Shown piece by piece: positions 44,108 to 53,635 of a stretch of DNA of 64,000 nt. Each line of letters opens with the position of its first letter. Within the stretch, counting starts at the first letter, position 1. The DNA lies in the NCBI GenBank assembly GCA_934247225.1, contig CAKQJE010000013.1, positions 9,637 to 73,636 on the forward strand, given 5' to 3'. The position numbers and the translations under genes are program-made. The notes beneath the pieces are model-generated. The model was not told the origin of the DNA. It saw only the letters and a program-made list of their open reading frames with translations, and did no database searches. This stretch comes from an uncultured Clostridia bacterium. GTDB taxonomy: Bacteria; Bacillota; Clostridia; Christensenellales; Borkfalkiaceae.

Positions 44108-46993
44108 TTGGCACGGAAAGACGATTCGTTTATAAATAAAGAATTATGCGGAATGGCTTTGATGCTCGTGGCGATTTTTCTGTTTTTTTCACTCGTCACG
44201 GGTAATTCCGTTTTTTACCCCGTCGGCGGCATCATGCAGGCGTTCTTGCTCGGCACGGCGGGTTATTTTTCCTTTCCCGTACTCATTCTGTTTTTCTTTT
44301 CGGGGCTGAAAATGCTCGTCGGCAAAATAAAACTTTCCAAACGGAGCGTTCTTGTTTCCGTCATGATTTTCATATGTCTTTTCTGCGGCTTTGCGATAGC
44401 TCATCTTATCGCGACGCCGATTGACGCAGGCGAAACCTTCGGCGACTATGTCGCGCGCGTTTTCGGAGCGGCAACAACAAAAGAAGACGGAGGATTATCC
44501 GCTTCGACGATAGGCGGCGCATTGTTCGGCTCGCTCGATTTTCTTCTTGTTTCTGGGGTGTCGCTTGCGGGGACGTATGCTATCTGGTCGATAATCGCTC
44601 TTCTTTGCGGCTTTGTAGCCGTTAAATTTGCGATGCCCGCAAATCGTGCGGATAAAACGGCGGAAAGAGAAACCGTCGGGGAAAACGGCGGAAAGACGAC
44701 GAACGCGTCGGTTTCAGACTCCGATGACGAGTATGCGACCGTTTCGCACGTAAAACCCGAAGGCGAAAAAGCCGCGTATAGCGAAAGAACCGCGTATGCG
44801 GGAAAAAAGGCTTTCACACCCGCTAACGTCGTTATGCCGCGTAAAAAGAAGACTCTTGTCGTCGGGGATTCCGATTTCGAAATGAGAGACGACGAAGAAT
44901 ACGATCCGGTCGGCGCGGGACAGAACGCAGGTTATAGCAGAGATTACGGCAACCGCGGAGGAAACGCGATCGATTCTTCGCAGGGAAGAACGACGCTTTA
45001 CAGCGAAGAATACAATAAGGATTTCGAAAGCAAACTGAGATACGTCAAATCGGGTTCGGGGACGACTTCGGGAACGGGCGGTTACGGCAGCGGCGAAAGA
45101 GCTTCCGATCGTTACGATAAACGCAAAGAATCTTACGACGCGTCCGACGGTATAGACGAAACGGGAATAAACGGCGATATATATATGCCCAATTCCTTTA
45201 AAGCTGCCGTTTCCAAACACGCCGCGAAAAAAACCGCCGATTACACGGGCGGAGATATCGAAACGGATATGGAAGAAGTTAACAGCAAAGTCAGCGACGA
45301 CGTTCTTTCCGATTCCGACGGGATAGATTTTGACGAACCGTTCGCGGAAGAACCCGAAACCAAATATCCCGGATATGAAGAATACGAAAGCGTGAATAAA
45401 AGAAAAACCGATTCGTTAAAACCCGAGAAAAACGAGTCGGAAACGGTTTCCGAGAAAAAAACCGTAAAATCGAGCGCGGGCGAAGAAGAGAAAGAGCATA
45501 ATCCGTTCGACGAAATGCCGCTTAACTTCAAGTACAACGCGCCGCCTTTGGATCTTCTGAAATCTTATTCTTCGCAGGAAAATTATGCCGACGTAGAATT
45601 TTTCAAACGAGACAAGGCGACGAGAATCATAAATACTCTTAAAGTTCTCGGAGGAGTCGAAGCAAACCTTGCGAATATCGTTCACGGACCTACCGTAACG
45701 AGATTCGATATCGCGATCCCCGATAACGTTTCGATAAAAACCGTTTTAAAATACGCGGACGACTTAAAGCTTCGTTTGCAAACCAAAAACGATATCCGAA
45801 TAACGCCTATCCCCGGCACTTCGCTTATCGGAGTAGAGGTGGCGAACGAACAGCGTTCTATCGTAGGACTAAAAGACGTCATAGAAAGCGACGTTTTCAA
45901 AAACACCAAGAAAACCGCGCTCACGTTCGCAATCGGTAAGGATATCGTCGGTAACCCCGTTGTCGCCGACCTTACAAAGACTTTGCATATGCTTATCGCG
46001 GGCGCGAGCGGAACGGGTAAGAGCGTGGGGCTTAACTCCCTTCTTATCAGTTGGTTCTATAAATACAGTCCCGCCGATTTAAGACTTATAATAGTCGACC
46101 CCAAGCTTGTCGAATTCAAGGTCTTCGAAGGCATACCGCATCTTTTGTTCGGAGATATCATAACCGACGCAAAAACGGCGGTTGCGATGCTCGGTTGGGC
46201 GGTCAAAGAAATGGAAGCGAGATACGCGAAGATGGCGGAACTCGTGGTTCATAACATCGACGAATATAACGACCTTATCGATCCGAGAAAGGAGCGCAAG
46301 CTTCCGAAGATAGTTATCATAATAGACGAGTTCGCGGACCTTATGTCTACGGACAAAAAGGTTATCGAGGAGAAGATCGGAAGGCTCGCCCAGAAAGCGA
46401 GAGCGGCGGGTATGTATCTTATCCTTGCGACTCAGCGTCCTTCGGTAAATATTATCGAAGGTTCCATAAAAACCAACTTCATTTCGAGAATGGCGTTCAA
46501 AATGTCCAACGCGACGGACTCTTCGACGATTATCGGCGAAGGCGGCGCGGAAAAACTTCTCGGCAACGGCGATTTGCTTTATCGTATGAGCTATATGGCT
46601 AATATGGAGAGAGCGCAGGGCGCGTATATCGATATGGACGAGATCAAAGCCGTCGTAAATTACATTCGCGACAACAACGAGTGTTATTTCAACGAAGCGG
46701 CGATGAAGGAGATAGACAAAGACGCAAACCCGCAAATAGAAAACATTACGGGCGGAGAAGAAAAAGTTCCCGATTATTATGTCGAAGCTTTAAAGATTGC
46801 CGTCGAAATGGGAAGTATTTCAATTTCGATGATACAAAGGAGACTGAAATCCTGCGGATTCCCGAAAGCAGCCAAAATATACGATTGGATGGTTTCCAAA
46901 GGATATGTTCTTGAAAGTCAGGGCGGAAAACAAAAACAGGTAACGCTTTCCGAAGAAGATTTCAAGGAACTTTACGGAGATTATGACGTTTAA
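44108..46993 (+). CDS. ftsK: FtsK/SpoIIIE DNA translocase
   Basis: This membrane-anchored motor pumps chromosomal DNA through the division septum. About four N-terminal helices (residues 15-180) are followed by a long, charged, probably disordered linker (about 185-480) and the motor, with Walker A GASGTGKS at 632-639 and VDPKLVEF nearby. The C-terminal winged-helix gamma domain is at about 900-961. I choose the TTG at 44108 because AAGAGG at 44094-44099 is eight bases away; the GTG at 44099 would overlap that ribosome site. The gene overlaps rimO by 11 bases. Confidence 0.93.
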   Translation: MARKDDSFINKELCGMALMLVAIFLFFSLVTGNSVFYPVGGIMQAFLLGTAGYFSFPVLILFFFSGLKMLVGKIKLSKRSVLVSVMIFICLFCGFAIAHLIATPIDAGETFGDYVARVFGAATTKEDGGLSASTIGGALFGSLDFLLVSGVSLAGTYAIWSIIALLCGFVAVKFAMPANRADKTAERETVGENGGKTTNASVSDSDDEYATVSHVKPEGEKAAYSERTAYAGKKAFTPANVVMPRKKKTLVVGDSDFEMRDDEEYDPVGAGQNAGYSRDYGNRGGNAIDSSQGRTTLYSEEYNKDFESKLRYVKSGSGTTSGTGGYGSGERASDRYDKRKESYDASDGIDETGINGDIYMPNSFKAAVSKHAAKKTADYTGGDIETDMEEVNSKVSDDVLSDSDGIDFDEPFAEEPETKYPGYEEYESVNKRKTDSLKPEKNESETVSEKKTVKSSAGEEEKEHNPFDEMPLNFKYNAPPLDLLKSYSSQENYADVEFFKRDKATRIINTLKVLGGVEANLANIVHGPTVTRFDIAIPDNVSIKTVLKYADDLKLRLQTKNDIRITPIPGTSLIGVEVANEQRSIVGLKDVIESDVFKNTKKTALTFAIGKDIVGNPVVADLTKTLHMLIAGASGTGKSVGLNSLLISWFYKYSPADLRLIIVDPKLVEFKVFEGIPHLLFGDIITDAKTAVAMLGWAVKEMEARYAKMAELVVHNIDEYNDLIDPRKERKLPKIVIIIDEFADLMSTDKKVIEEKIGRLAQKARAAGMYLILATQRPSVNIIEGSIKTNFISRMAFKMSNATDSSTIIGEGGAEKLLGNGDLLYRMSYMANMERAQGAYIDMDEIKAVVNYIRDNNECYFNEAAMKEIDKDANPQIENITGGEEKVPDYYVEALKIAVEMGSISISMIQRRLKSCGFPKAAKIYDWMVSKGYVLESQGGKQKQVTLSEEDFKELYGDYDV

Positions 46994-48317
46994 TACATTC
47001 AAGGAAAAAACAATCGGCATTATTTCGCTCGGGTGCGATAAAAACAGAGTAGATACCGAGAAAATGCTTGCAATTTTAGGCAGCGACAAAATCACGCAGG
47101 ACAAAGAAGACGCCGAGATAATAATCGTTAATTCCTGCGCTTTCCTCGAAAGTTCGAGAAGAGAAGCGATCGAAACGGTTTTAGAGGTAAACGAATTAAG
47201 GAAAAGCGGCAAGCTCGAAAAGATTATTTTAACGGGATGCATGCCGCAGAAATTCGTGAGCGATATGTTCGACGAGTTCACGGAAGTGGACGTGTTTTTA
47301 GGAACGGCGGATTACGAGCTTCTTCCCGAAGCGATAGAACGGGCGTATAAAGGCGAAAGAGTTAATTTCGTTGGTAAAGCCAAAGAGTTCAAGCTCGAAA
47401 AAAGGGTTGTGACAACCCCTCTTCATTACGCTTACCTTAAAATTGCCGACGGATGCGACAATCATTGCACTTACTGCCTGATCCCTTCTATCCGCGGGAA
47501 ATACCGTTCGGAAAAGACGGAAGACCTTATAGAAGAGGCGAAAGCTTTGGGCGACGTTAAAGAACTTATTTTAGTCGCGCAGGATATAACGAGATACGGC
47601 GAGGATTTATACGGTGAAAACAAGCTTGTCGAGCTTTTAAAAAATCTTACGAGGCTTGATAATATTCATTCCGTACGGCTTCTTTATTGTTACCCCGAAA
47701 AGATAACCGACGAACTTATCGCCGAAATCAGGAATAACGATAAAATCATCAAATATCTCGATATTCCTTTGCAACACAGTTCACCCGAAGTTTTAAAGCG
47801 AATGAACAGGCAGGGTACGGGCGAGGGCTATCTTCGTTTGTTCGATAAGTTAAGAAGCGAAATTCCCGATATTGCGATAAGGTCCACTTTTATCGCGGGG
47901 TTCCCCGGGGAAACCGAAGAACAGTTCGAAAATCTTGTCGGGTTTATAAAAACCGCCAAACTTACGAACGCCGGTTTCTTCGCTTATTCGAGAGAAGAGG
48001 GAACGCCCGCATATAAACTTTCGGGGCAGATTGACGAAAGCGTTAAAGAAGCAAGAGTTAAAAAACTTTACGATACACAGAAAAAAGTCTCGAAAGAAAG
48101 AAACAAAGGCTACATAGGCAAAACGCTCGATGTTCTTTGCGACGGCGTGGATTACGAAAAGCAGTCTTTTTACGGCAGAGCGTATTTTTCCGCTCCCGAA
48201 ATCGACGGAAAAGTATATTTTACTTTCGACGGCGAAATCCGGCAGGGCGAATACTATAACGTAAAGATAGAAAAAGCCGACGCTTACGATCTTTACGGCG
48301 TGGCTACGGAGGCATAA
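46983..48317 (+). CDS. rimO: Ribosomal protein S12 methylthiotransferase RimO
   Basis: This radical-SAM enzyme adds a methylthio group to an Asp of ribosomal protein S12. The N-terminal domain supplies Cys18, Cys52 and Cys86 for one iron-sulfur cluster; the radical-SAM motif gives Cys158, Cys162 and Cys165 (GCDNHCTYC). A C-terminal TRAM domain is present. The SLGCDKNRVDTE start separates RimO from MiaB. Its ATG lies inside the end of ftsK. Confidence 0.94.
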   Translation: MTFNTFKEKTIGIISLGCDKNRVDTEKMLAILGSDKITQDKEDAEIIIVNSCAFLESSRREAIETVLEVNELRKSGKLEKIILTGCMPQKFVSDMFDEFTEVDVFLGTADYELLPEAIERAYKGERVNFVGKAKEFKLEKRVVTTPLHYAYLKIADGCDNHCTYCLIPSIRGKYRSEKTEDLIEEAKALGDVKELILVAQDITRYGEDLYGENKLVELLKNLTRLDNIHSVRLLYCYPEKITDELIAEIRNNDKIIKYLDIPLQHSSPEVLKRMNRQGTGEGYLRLFDKLRSEIPDIAIRSTFIAGFPGETEEQFENLVGFIKTAKLTNAGFFAYSREEGTPAYKLSGQIDESVKEARVKKLYDTQKKVSKERNKGYIGKTLDVLCDGVDYEKQSFYGRAYFSAPEIDGKVYFTFDGEIRQGEYYNVKIEKADAYDLYGVATEA

Positions 48318-48318
48318 A

Positions 48319-48918
48319 ATGAATCTTCCAAACAAACTCACGATGCTGAGATTGATTTTGATTCCGTTTTTCATAACGGCGTTTTATCTCGGTTTTTTCA
48401 CGGGGCATTATTTTGTCGCGCTCGGTATTTTTACGGCGGCTTCTATTACCGACTTTTTCGACGGTTATATCGCGAGAAAATACAACATGGTAACCGACCT
48501 CGGAAAATTTCTCGATCCTATCGCCGATAAAGTGCTTGTTTTGTCGGGGCTTATCGTTCTTATATCCGATCCTTACGAAACAAACGTTTTCGCACAGGTC
48601 GGTACGATCGGAACGATTTACGGCGGCGTGGGCGTCGCGATAATCATGGCGAGAGAAATGGTCGTATCGTCGCTTCGTATGATGGCGGCGAAAAAAGGCG
48701 TCGTTTTAGCCGCGGAAATGACGGGTAAGGTTAAAACATTTTTCACGGACGTAACGATTATCATTTTGCTTATTACGGGAGATTTGCTTACTCTTGCGCC
48801 GTCCGTCGGAATAATTTTCGATTATGTCGGACTTGTATGTTTCGGAATTTCCGTTATTTTGACGATAATTTCGGGCTGCTCATACCTTATAAAAAACAAA
48901 GAGGTTTTTAAAGGCTGA
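48319..48918 (+). CDS. pgsA: CDP-diacylglycerol-glycerol-3-phosphate 3-phosphatidyltransferase
   Basis: This membrane enzyme makes phosphatidylglycerol phosphate, the first committed step to phosphatidylglycerol. The CDP-alcohol phosphotransferase motif is complete: D48, G49, A52, R53, G62, D66 and D70. Several membrane helices span the 199 residues. It starts one base after the rimO stop and its stop shares one base with the next ATG. Confidence 0.95.
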   Translation: MNLPNKLTMLRLILIPFFITAFYLGFFTGHYFVALGIFTAASITDFFDGYIARKYNMVTDLGKFLDPIADKVLVLSGLIVLISDPYETNVFAQVGTIGTIYGGVGVAIIMAREMVVSSLRMMAAKKGVVLAAEMTGKVKTFFTDVTIIILLITGDLLTLAPSVGIIFDYVGLVCFGISVILTIISGCSYLIKNKEVFKG

Positions 48919-49631
48919 TGAACGAAGAAACCGATTTCGGCGGCGAAGCCGTTTTAAAAGCGTTCGGAATTTCGGAAGATAAGCTTGAAAATAAAATCGC
49001 TTCGATAAAAAGCCTGTATAAAAACGTTGAGATTTTCATTGAGAGAAATTTGTTCGACGTGAAAATAACTTTTAAATGCTTATCGCAGGCGGATGCGGAG
49101 GGAGCTAAGAAAGAATTCGTTCTTTCGTTTCCCGAAAACGTTTATGCGGAATACGACGCGGATTTGCAGGACGTTCTGGTTTACATTTTAAAACTCGGCA
49201 AGTTGAAAATCTCAGCTGCGGAGTCTTTTACGGGCGGAAATCTTTCCGCAAGGATTATTTCCGTTCCGGGCGCAAGCAACGTGTTTTACGAGGGAGTCGT
49301 CGCTTACGACAGCGAAGCGAAAATCAAAAGGCTTAATGTTTCCGAAGAAGCGATAAGAGTAAACAAACCCGTTTCGTCTCAGGTAGCGGGAGAAATGGCG
49401 AGAGGACTTTTTGACGAGGGAAAATCGGACATAGTGCTTTCAACAACGGGTCTTGCGGGACCGAATACCGACGAGTCGGGGTTCCCTGTGGGATTATGTT
49501 ATATCGCCGTGGGAACGGCGCAAGGCGTTTCCGTTTACAGATATAAATTTGAGGGAAGCAGGGCGGAGATCACCGAGAAGGGCGTTCAGACGGCTTTGTT
49601 TCTGGCAATTAAAAGCGTAAAAAATATTTAA
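48918..49631 (+). CDS. CinA C-terminal-domain protein
   Basis: The C-terminal ~160 residues are a CinA-type nicotinamide-nucleotide amidase domain (KISAAESFTGGNLSARIISVPGASNVFYEGVVAYDSEAK; STTGLAGPNTDESGFPVGL). The usual N-terminal MoaB-like domain of full CinA is absent; instead there are about 75 residues I do not recognise. Members with this domain recycle NMN or are found in DNA-uptake operons. It lies between pgsA and recA, the classic place for cinA. Confidence 0.86.
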   Translation: MNEETDFGGEAVLKAFGISEDKLENKIASIKSLYKNVEIFIERNLFDVKITFKCLSQADAEGAKKEFVLSFPENVYAEYDADLQDVLVYILKLGKLKISAAESFTGGNLSARIISVPGASNVFYEGVVAYDSEAKIKRLNVSEEAIRVNKPVSSQVAGEMARGLFDEGKSDIVLSTTGLAGPNTDESGFPVGLCYIAVGTAQGVSVYRYKFEGSRAEITEKGVQTALFLAIKSVKNI

Positions 49632-49658
49632 GGGAGTAAATCCCTGACAGGAGATAAA

Positions 49659-50669
49659 ATGTTAGAAGAAAAACAAAAAGCTCTCGATCTTGTTTTAAAA
49701 GAGATCGAAAAGCAGTACGGAAAAGGGGCGATTATGAAGCTCGGTCAGAGTTCCGCCGACATTGCGATCGACGTTATTCCCACGGGTTGTCTCACGCTCG
49801 ACTTGGCTTTGGGAATCGGCGGCGTTCCGCGCGGAAGAATTATCGAGATCTTCGGACCCGAATCTTCGGGTAAAACGACCGTTGCGTTGCATGTTATCGC
49901 TCAGACGCAAAAAGCGGGCGGCGTTGCCGCGTTTATCGACGCAGAACACGCTCTCGATCCCGTTTACGCCGCAAAACTCGGCGTCAATCTCGATGATTTA
50001 TACGTTTCGCAACCCGACACGGGCGAGCAGGCTCTCGACATAACCGAAAGTCTCGTTCGAAGCGGCGCGGTCGATATCGTCGTTGTCGATTCGGTTGCCG
50101 CGCTCACGCCTAAGGCTGAAATCGAGGGCGATATGGGAGACAGTCATGTCGGTTTGCAGGCAAGACTTATGTCTCAGGCTCTTCGTAAGCTCACGGGTAT
50201 CACGAACAAGTCCAAAACCTGCGTTATCTTCATTAACCAGCTCAGAGAAAAGGTCGGCGTTATGTTCGGAAACCCCGAAGTTACGCCCGGCGGCAAGGCT
50301 TTGAAATTCTATGCTTCGGTCAGAATAGACGTAAGAAAAGCCGACGCTTTAAAAGACAGCGACGGTATGTTCGGTAACAGAACGAAAGCAAAAATCGTCA
50401 AGAACAAACTTGCGCCCCCGTTCAAAACGGCGGAGTTCGATATCATTTACGGCGAGGGGATTTCTCAGACGGGTTGTCTCGTAGATCTCGGCGTCGAAAA
50501 AGGTATTCTCGAAAAGAGCGGTTCGTGGTTCTCTTATAACGGCGAGAAAATCGCGCAGGGCAGAGACAAAGCGAAGGAATATCTCGCAAACAATCCCGAA
50601 ATCGCTAAGGAAATCGAAACAAAAATAAGAGACTCCGTCGCGCAAAGCAAAACGGACTCCGAAAAGTAA
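49659..50669 (+). CDS. recA: Recombinase RecA
   Basis: RecA forms filaments on single-stranded DNA for recombination and the SOS response. The ATP site is GPESSGKT at 66-73; FIDAEHALDPVYA, VVVDSVAALTPKAEI, INQLREKVGVMFGNPEVTPGG and the C-terminal region are all present. Length is 336. AGGAG precedes the ATG. It lies 27 bases after the cinA-type gene. No SOS box or own promoter is evident to me in that gap, so it is probably read from the ftsK promoter. Confidence 0.97.
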   Translation: MLEEKQKALDLVLKEIEKQYGKGAIMKLGQSSADIAIDVIPTGCLTLDLALGIGGVPRGRIIEIFGPESSGKTTVALHVIAQTQKAGGVAAFIDAEHALDPVYAAKLGVNLDDLYVSQPDTGEQALDITESLVRSGAVDIVVVDSVAALTPKAEIEGDMGDSHVGLQARLMSQALRKLTGITNKSKTCVIFINQLREKVGVMFGNPEVTPGGKALKFYASVRIDVRKADALKDSDGMFGNRTKAKIVKNKLAPPFKTAEFDIIYGEGISQTGCLVDLGVEKGILEKSGSWFSYNGEKIAQGRDKAKEYLANNPEIAKEIETKIRDSVAQSKTDSEK

Positions 50670-50683
50670 AAACAGTATAAATT

Positions 50684-50716
50684 TTGCGCCTTTTCCGATT
50701 AACGGAAAAGGCGCAA
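50684..50716. terminator. Hairpin between recA and the convergent propeller-like gene
   Basis: A 14-base perfect stem (TTGCGCCTTTTCCG with its complement) has a five-base loop. The following T runs are modest on both strands, but the position between convergent stops supports a shared terminator. Confidence 0.72.
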
Positions 50717-50746
50717 GTAAAATAAAAGCGAATTTATTGTTGTAAA

Positions 50747-51934
50747 TCAGGTTCGGTTTTCGAAACAGGAAATTCTCGTGCAAAGATCTGCGTCGGCGAT
50801 TTTTGTTTTCTTGCCGTCCGTGCCGATTACGATTATGTGTTTACCGTTTGTGTAAGCGACGGAACCGTCGGAAAGCAGACAGTAATCGATAACGCCGTTC
50901 GCAAGATTTGCGGTTTCGCCGTTTTTCGAGCGTTTGACAAGTTGCCACGACCATGGCGCAACGCCCGCAAGATTGTCTTTATGGCGAAGATTTTTCTTGT
51001 ATTCTTCGTCGGCGTTTATAAGATTGTCGTCGATTATAATCATGCCCTGAGATTTCTTCATTGTTTTTGCGGGGTTTCCCGATTTCTCGGTAAAGCCTTT
51101 GCCCGTAAACATTGTCGTGAAGAGTTCCGCAAAGTAATAAAGAGCTTTCAGAAGTTTCCACGGGATAAGAATAATGTCGAGAAGCAGTCTGAAAAATCCT
51201 GTTTTGTGTTCTTTGTCGTCAGGGCGGGTTATGTAATAGATATTTCCGTTTTCGTCGTCTTTCGGTTTTGTAAGAGATTTATCGGGGTCGGAAAGGATTT
51301 CGTCGATATCTCCCGTGAAGAAATCGTAAGATAAGATCGACGAACGGGAAAATTTAACGAATTCGCCGTCGCCGCTTCTTCCCACGCCTTTGCTTGCAAA
51401 ATAAACAAGCGAATCGTTGTTGCGGGAAAATTCCGCGTCGAAATCGCAGCTGTCGCCGTCGGTAAGAGTCATATAATCGTCTGTTTTCAAGTCGTAAACG
51501 GCGAGATGCGCGTTTTCGTAATTCGTTCTTATGCAAGTTACGAATTTATCGTTCGCCTTATTCGGGCAAGCCCCGCAGTACATATCCTCGCGGGAATGAA
51601 TAACGTGACTTTCACTGTCTTTATCTGCTTTAAGGTCTTTTTTCATTACGCCCGAAAGCTCGTTGACGGTAACGGAATAGATTATTTCGTCGGGAGAGGC
51701 GAAAAATTCAAGGGAATTGAAGTAAGAAACGTCGCTTTTCTCGTCGTACGTATCGTCGTCCATCCCTTCGCGCATAAATCTTGCGCCCGCACCTTTGGTT
51801 TTCCATTCGTTGTTTTTCACGGCTTTCCGAGCGGATTCGATATAGTTCGTGTGGAAATCCGAAGCGTATTCTTTTATGTCTCCGTTTTCGTAAGTTTTTA
51901 TCGTAAGACGGTCGTTGAAAAGTAATTTATCCAT
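50747..51934 (-). CDS. Putative beta-propeller-like protein with a hydrophobic hairpin
   Basis: I do not recognise the family. Repeated short strand patterns (DKFVTCIRTNYENAHLAVYDL, DFDAEFSRNNDSLVYFASKG, DENGNIYYITR, YCLLSDGSVAYTNGKHIIVIGTDG) look like blades of a TolB-type propeller. A strongly hydrophobic stretch (FRLLLDIILIPWKLLKALYYFAELF) lies two-thirds along and may dip into the membrane. I choose the ATG at 51934 (395 aa), not 51943, because the promoter -10 overlaps the latter; there is no ribosome site. There is no signal peptide. It stands alone, divergent from the next gene. Confidence 0.68.
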   Translation of the reverse strand: MDKLLFNDRLTIKTYENGDIKEYASDFHTNYIESARKAVKNNEWKTKGAGARFMREGMDDDTYDEKSDVSYFNSLEFFASPDEIIYSVTVNELSGVMKKDLKADKDSESHVIHSREDMYCGACPNKANDKFVTCIRTNYENAHLAVYDLKTDDYMTLTDGDSCDFDAEFSRNNDSLVYFASKGVGRSGDGEFVKFSRSSILSYDFFTGDIDEILSDPDKSLTKPKDDENGNIYYITRPDDKEHKTGFFRLLLDIILIPWKLLKALYYFAELFTTMFTGKGFTEKSGNPAKTMKKSQGMIIIDDNLINADEEYKKNLRHKDNLAGVAPWSWQLVKRSKNGETANLANGVIDYCLLSDGSVAYTNGKHIIVIGTDGKKTKIADADLCTRISCFENRT

Positions 51935-51941
51935 AAAAAGC

Positions 51942-51970
51942 ATTTTATCACAAATAGCGTATTAAGTCAA
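51942..51970 (-). promoter_or_regulatory. Promoter abutting the start codon of the propeller-like gene
   Basis: On the minus strand, TTGACT (51970-51965) and TAAAAT (51947-51942) are 17 bases apart. Seven bases separate TAAAAT from the ATG at 51934, so transcription should begin at or next to the start codon. Confidence 0.72.
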
Positions 51971-51985
51971 CAAAAGGTAATAATT

Positions 51986-52438
51986 ATGTCAAGAGGAGAT
52001 AAGGCGTTTTCATATTTTAACGACGGTTATAACTGCGCGCAGGCGGTAGTTCTTGCTTTCGGCGATCTTTTCCCCGAAAAACAGGACGATATGATAAAAA
52101 TCGCTTCGTCGTTCGGCGGAGGATTCGGCAGAATGCGCGAGGTTTGCGGAACGTTTTCGGGCGTTTGCATAGTCTTAGGGCTTTTATGCGGATTTGACGG
52201 CGAAAACGGAATTTCCAAAGCCGAGCATTACGCGCTTATACGAAAGCTCGGCGATAAATTTAAAGCCGACAACGGCTCGATCGTTTGCAGAGAACTCCTC
52301 GGCGAAACGATAAAATTGTCTTCCGATAATCCGTCCGAAAGAACGGCGGAATACAAAAAGAAACGCCCTTGCGCAGAGCTTTGCAGATATGCGGCAGATA
52401 TGCTCGAAAAAGAGCTTAAAGAGAAAAATTTGCTATGA
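51986..52438 (+). CDS. C_GCAxxG_C_C-family redox-type protein
   Basis: This 150-residue helical protein has the cysteine pattern of the C_GCAxxG_C_C family: Cys17 in YNCAQAV, Cys54 and Cys61 in GGGFGRMREVCGTFSGVC, Cys101 and the final C129/C133 pair (PCAELC). A metal or redox role is presumed for the family but not proven. AAAAGG precedes the ATG. Its stop overlaps the serine dehydratase start (ATGA), so the two are coupled. Confidence 0.85.
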   Translation: MSRGDKAFSYFNDGYNCAQAVVLAFGDLFPEKQDDMIKIASSFGGGFGRMREVCGTFSGVCIVLGLLCGFDGENGISKAEHYALIRKLGDKFKADNGSIVCRELLGETIKLSSDNPSERTAEYKKKRPCAELCRYAADMLEKELKEKNLL

Positions 52439-53634
52439 AATCATTAAGATATCTTTACAAAATAGGCAGAGGACCTTCGAGTTCGCACACGATGGGTCCC
52501 GAAAAAGCCTCGAAAATTTTCAAATCCGAGTACCCGCAGGCAGATAAATTCGAAGTGACTTTATACGGTTCCCTTTCGGCAACGGGTAAAGGTCATCTCA
52601 CGGATAAGATTATTTCCGAAACGCTCGGCGGCGATATTACGAATATTATTTTCGGTGAGACCGAAGGCGATTTTCGTCATCCGAACAAAATGATGTTTCA
52701 AGCGTTCAAAAGCGGAGAAAAAATCGGCGAAGAGATTTTTTACAGCGTCGGTGGCGGAGCGATCGAAACGGAAAACGGAAAACCGATAGAGGAAAAGGAG
52801 ATTTATCCGCATGCAAGTTTCGAAGAAATAAAAACTTTCTGCGAACAAAATAATTTAAAGCTTTGGGAATACGCCGAAATATTCGAGGGCGGCGATTTCT
52901 TTTCATATCTTAAAGAGATATGGGAAGCAATGAAAGAATGCATTAAATCGGGACTTTCGGTAAGCGGAGTTCTGCCGGGCGAACTGAGAACCGAAAGAAA
53001 AGCAAAAACTCTTTTCGAGCAGTACGCGCTTAACGAGTCCTCGATTGCAAAACAGAACAGAATCGTATGCGCATATGCTTTTGCATGCTCGGAAACGAAC
53101 GCTTCCGGAGGAACCGTCGTAACCGCGCCCACTTGCGGTTCGTGCGGAGTTCTGCCTGCGGTTTTATATTATCTCGAACAGAAAAACGAAGTACCCGAAA
53201 GGGAGATATTAAAAGCGCTCGCTTGCGCGGGAATAATCGGCAATCTCGTTAAAACAAACGCTTCTATAAGCGGTGCCGAGTGCGGTTGTCAGGCGGAAAT
53301 CGGCGTTGCGTGCGCTATGGCTTCCGCCGCCGTAGCCGAGCTGTACGGGATGAATCTCGATCAGATAGAATACGCAGCGGAGATTGCAATCGAGCATCAC
53401 CTCGGACTTACCTGCGACCCTATCTGCGGACTCGTGCAGATTCCGTGCATAGAAAGAAACGCCGTTGCGGCCCTTCGCGCATTGAACGAAGTAACGCTTC
53501 CTATGTTTATAACGGGCAGCAGAAAAATCTCGTTCGACGACGCAGTGAGGACAATGTACGAAACGGGCAGGGATTTAGGTAATAATTACAGAGAAACCGC
53601 AAAAGGCGGGCTTGCAAAATTATATAAAGAATAA
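52435..53634 (+). CDS. sdaA: L-serine ammonia-lyase, iron-sulfur type, single chain
   Basis: This enzyme deaminates L-serine to pyruvate with a 4Fe-4S cluster. The N-terminal beta domain (KIGRGPSSSHTMGPEKA; residues 1-150) is fused to the alpha domain. Cluster and active-site segments are APTCGSCGVLPAVL, SGAECGCQAEIGVACAMA and EHHLGLTCDPICGLVQIPCIERN. At 399 residues it is shorter than the E. coli form (about 454). Its start overlaps the upstream redox-type gene by four bases. Confidence 0.93.
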   Translation: MKSLRYLYKIGRGPSSSHTMGPEKASKIFKSEYPQADKFEVTLYGSLSATGKGHLTDKIISETLGGDITNIIFGETEGDFRHPNKMMFQAFKSGEKIGEEIFYSVGGGAIETENGKPIEEKEIYPHASFEEIKTFCEQNNLKLWEYAEIFEGGDFFSYLKEIWEAMKECIKSGLSVSGVLPGELRTERKAKTLFEQYALNESSIAKQNRIVCAYAFACSETNASGGTVVTAPTCGSCGVLPAVLYYLEQKNEVPEREILKALACAGIIGNLVKTNASISGAECGCQAEIGVACAMASAAVAELYGMNLDQIEYAAEIAIEHHLGLTCDPICGLVQIPCIERNAVAALRALNEVTLPMFITGSRKISFDDAVRTMYETGRDLGNNYRETAKGGLAKLYKE

Positions 53635-53635
53635 T

